This document shows, one piece after another, positions 62,460 through 64,000 of a DNA stretch of 64,000 nt. Each line of letters opens with the position of its first letter. Positions within the stretch are counted from its first letter, which is position 1. The position numbers were made by a program, and so were the translations under genes. The notes under the pieces were generated by a model that did not search any database, was not told the DNA's origin, and worked only from the letters and a program-made list of their open reading frames with translations. This DNA comes from Elysia crispata (lineage: Eukaryota; Mollusca; Gastropoda; Plakobranchidae): NCBI GenBank assembly GCA_033675545.1, contig JAWDGP010004927.1:1973501-2037500 (forward strand), given 5' to 3'.

Positions 62460-63460
62460 ATCAAAAATACATTTTCAAGCACCATCAGGGCTTTTGTTTT
62501 ACATTAGACGCGTTTCAAACTTCACCACTACAAGAAGTCCAGATGGAGTTAGAGCTATCCTGAGAATCAGAGCATCTAAGGTCATCCGTCAACTATTTTC
62601 TTTTAAATCTCTTCCTGATCACGTATGTTCACCTCTACTTCAGAATTATCTCCCATCTCTTCGGTTTTCTTATCCTCCCACCCATGTCAAAAGCAGGAAA
62701 ACCAACCAACATTGATATTCGACTGTTACAATGATCACAGAGACGTGACAGCTATAGCGCTGGCTGCTCAAATTGTGAGCACATAGTGGCAACAAACATT
62801 TTCAGTTCTAAATTTAAAAGTTAGATGAAATCGAATGTGTCTGTCTGAGAGTCGGCTCCTCGGCTTTTAATGCTGAATTAGAAGGCATGATCCTCGCCAT
62901 CAAGATTTTGTTAATAGCTATAATTTAGACTCATTTACTCTGCAAAGGAAAACTTACTAAAAACAAGAAACTTCAAACAAGAAATCTCAAAGGTTTCCAC
63001 AATTTACTCAGAGTATTCGCCTCTCAAGTACAAATATTATCTGGATGTCTCCTCGTCTGGGGATTCATGGTAATGAGAGCAGAGATAAGCTCGTAACGGC
63101 AGCCTTGTGGAGGGATATTGCTTTACGCCTTCAATTAAACTTGACCGATCAGAAATCCACAGATCAATACTTTCTTAATTGTATCTTCTAAGAACATTGG
63201 GGACCTGGGCCAGCAAATAAATTCCATAAATCTTTCAAACTTTAAAGAGATTCTGAAAACTGAAATAAAAAAAAAAGGTCGCAAAGAAGAAAATATAACA
63301 TGCCGAGTTTGCCAACACACAGTCATCCGTTGAAAAGGGAGAGACCAGCCTTTACCCAGTAATCATGTATTTGTTGAGTGCGCGAATATTTATCATAGAA
63401 GACACAGATTCTACACAGACGATCATGTGACCTGTATAAACTTTTCCTACAAGTAAACTC
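62460..63460 (+). pseudogene. Degraded non-LTR retrotransposon 3' end (RNase H domain)
   Basis: Read in several frames because of indels and stops. An upstream segment (RASKVIRQLFSFKSLPDHV, near 62,570) fits the linker after reverse transcriptase in Jockey-like LINEs. The RNase H block follows: AFNAELEGMILAIKILL (about 62,861), NLDSF (about 62,930) and IIWMSPRLGIHGNESRDKL (from about 63,036). The last matches the usual W-PSHVGI-GNE-AD-LA motif with Glu and final Asp kept. A knuckle-like tail TCRVCQHT...SNHVFVECANIYHRRHRF ends the open part. Stops and frameshifts make it non-functional; the 5' part, including the RT core, is not seen. Confidence 0.75.
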
Positions 63461-64000
63461 CGTTACGATCCACAGGTCCTGAAAGAACTAGAATCATGCA
63501 ACAAAATGAAGAGCTTGTTATAACATGCTTCTAATCAATATGTTTTATACATTTACATTTAAAATATTTTTTATATATATTTTTTATCTTATGCCTGGCG
63601 GTGGACATAAGGTCTGTCACCAACTTGATGAAGTCTCATCTGTCCTGCAAAAAGCACACAATGCTTCCAAATACTAGCAAGTTTTTACTGCTACATCCCA
63701 CTTGAGAAGATGATGCAACATAACAACAAAGGACTTTCGGATATTCGAATGTCTCTTGTTTACCTTTAGTGTGAATAGTTTCGAGAATTTAATACATCTT
63801 AGCTGGAATTTTATGGAGAAGTTAACGCACAGACGCAAGCTCTTCTCTTATGTTACCGCTATTGAAGGTTTGGCTGTTCAAATTGTCAAGGAATCAATCG
63901 CTCAATCACATGATCCTATTTTTATTTGATCTGGGTGGAAAAGTAAAACTTTGACGGTAATTACACGAAGATTCTTTAATAAAACAGTTTATAGTAAACT
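63461..64000. other. Possible retrotransposon 3' UTR and flank
   Basis: AT-rich sequence after the LINE remnant, with a T/TA-rich stretch near 63,560. No poly(A) end or target duplication was identified. Confidence 0.35.

Overview
This is a 64 kb piece of an animal nuclear genome. It is AT-rich, with short exons separated by long introns, many microsatellites and minisatellites, and decayed non-LTR retrotransposon pieces. The protein families, the abundant AGATCTAG-type words and the repeat load suggest a lophotrochozoan, most probably a gastropod mollusc; that placement is inference. The two recognisable cellular genes are both in the left third.

1-18,500: NCBP1 (nuclear cap-binding protein subunit 1, CBP80) on the + strand. 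I could assemble it completely: 24 coding exons, 2385 nt, 794 residues, every junction in phase, and two introns with GC-AG rather than GT-AG ends. A four-copy 54-bp tandem repeat lies just upstream of its first exon. About 19,480-21,260: SDHAF4 (succinate dehydrogenase assembly factor 4) on the - strand, in two coding exons, convergent with NCBP1. A degenerate tRNA-derived SINE lies at about 22,650.

24,400-58,000: a region dominated by tandem repeats. It holds about ten unrelated minisatellite families (11, 25, 30, 31, 36, 38/40, 47, 51, 55 and 57 bp units) and about a dozen long CT/GA, TTC, CTA and TA microsatellites. The largest arrays are the 38/40-bp array (3.9 kb), the 47-bp array (2.4 kb, 51 equal-length units) and the 31-bp array (1.7 kb). 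Most long open frames here are by-products of stop-free repeat units. Two exon-like segments (32,272-32,384 and 39,757-39,881) share a compatible phase and may belong to an unrecognised large gene whose introns contain the arrays.

49,763-51,128: a complete mariner transposon with perfect 28-bp terminal inverted repeats, a TA duplication and an intact DD34D transposase. 58,000-64,000: mostly featureless AT-rich DNA with one more exon-like segment, ending in the degraded 3' end (RNase H domain and zinc-knuckle tail) of a non-LTR retrotransposon. A second, weaker LINE-tail remnant lies at about 34,000 on the - strand. No rRNA gene, canonical tRNA gene or CRISPR array was seen.
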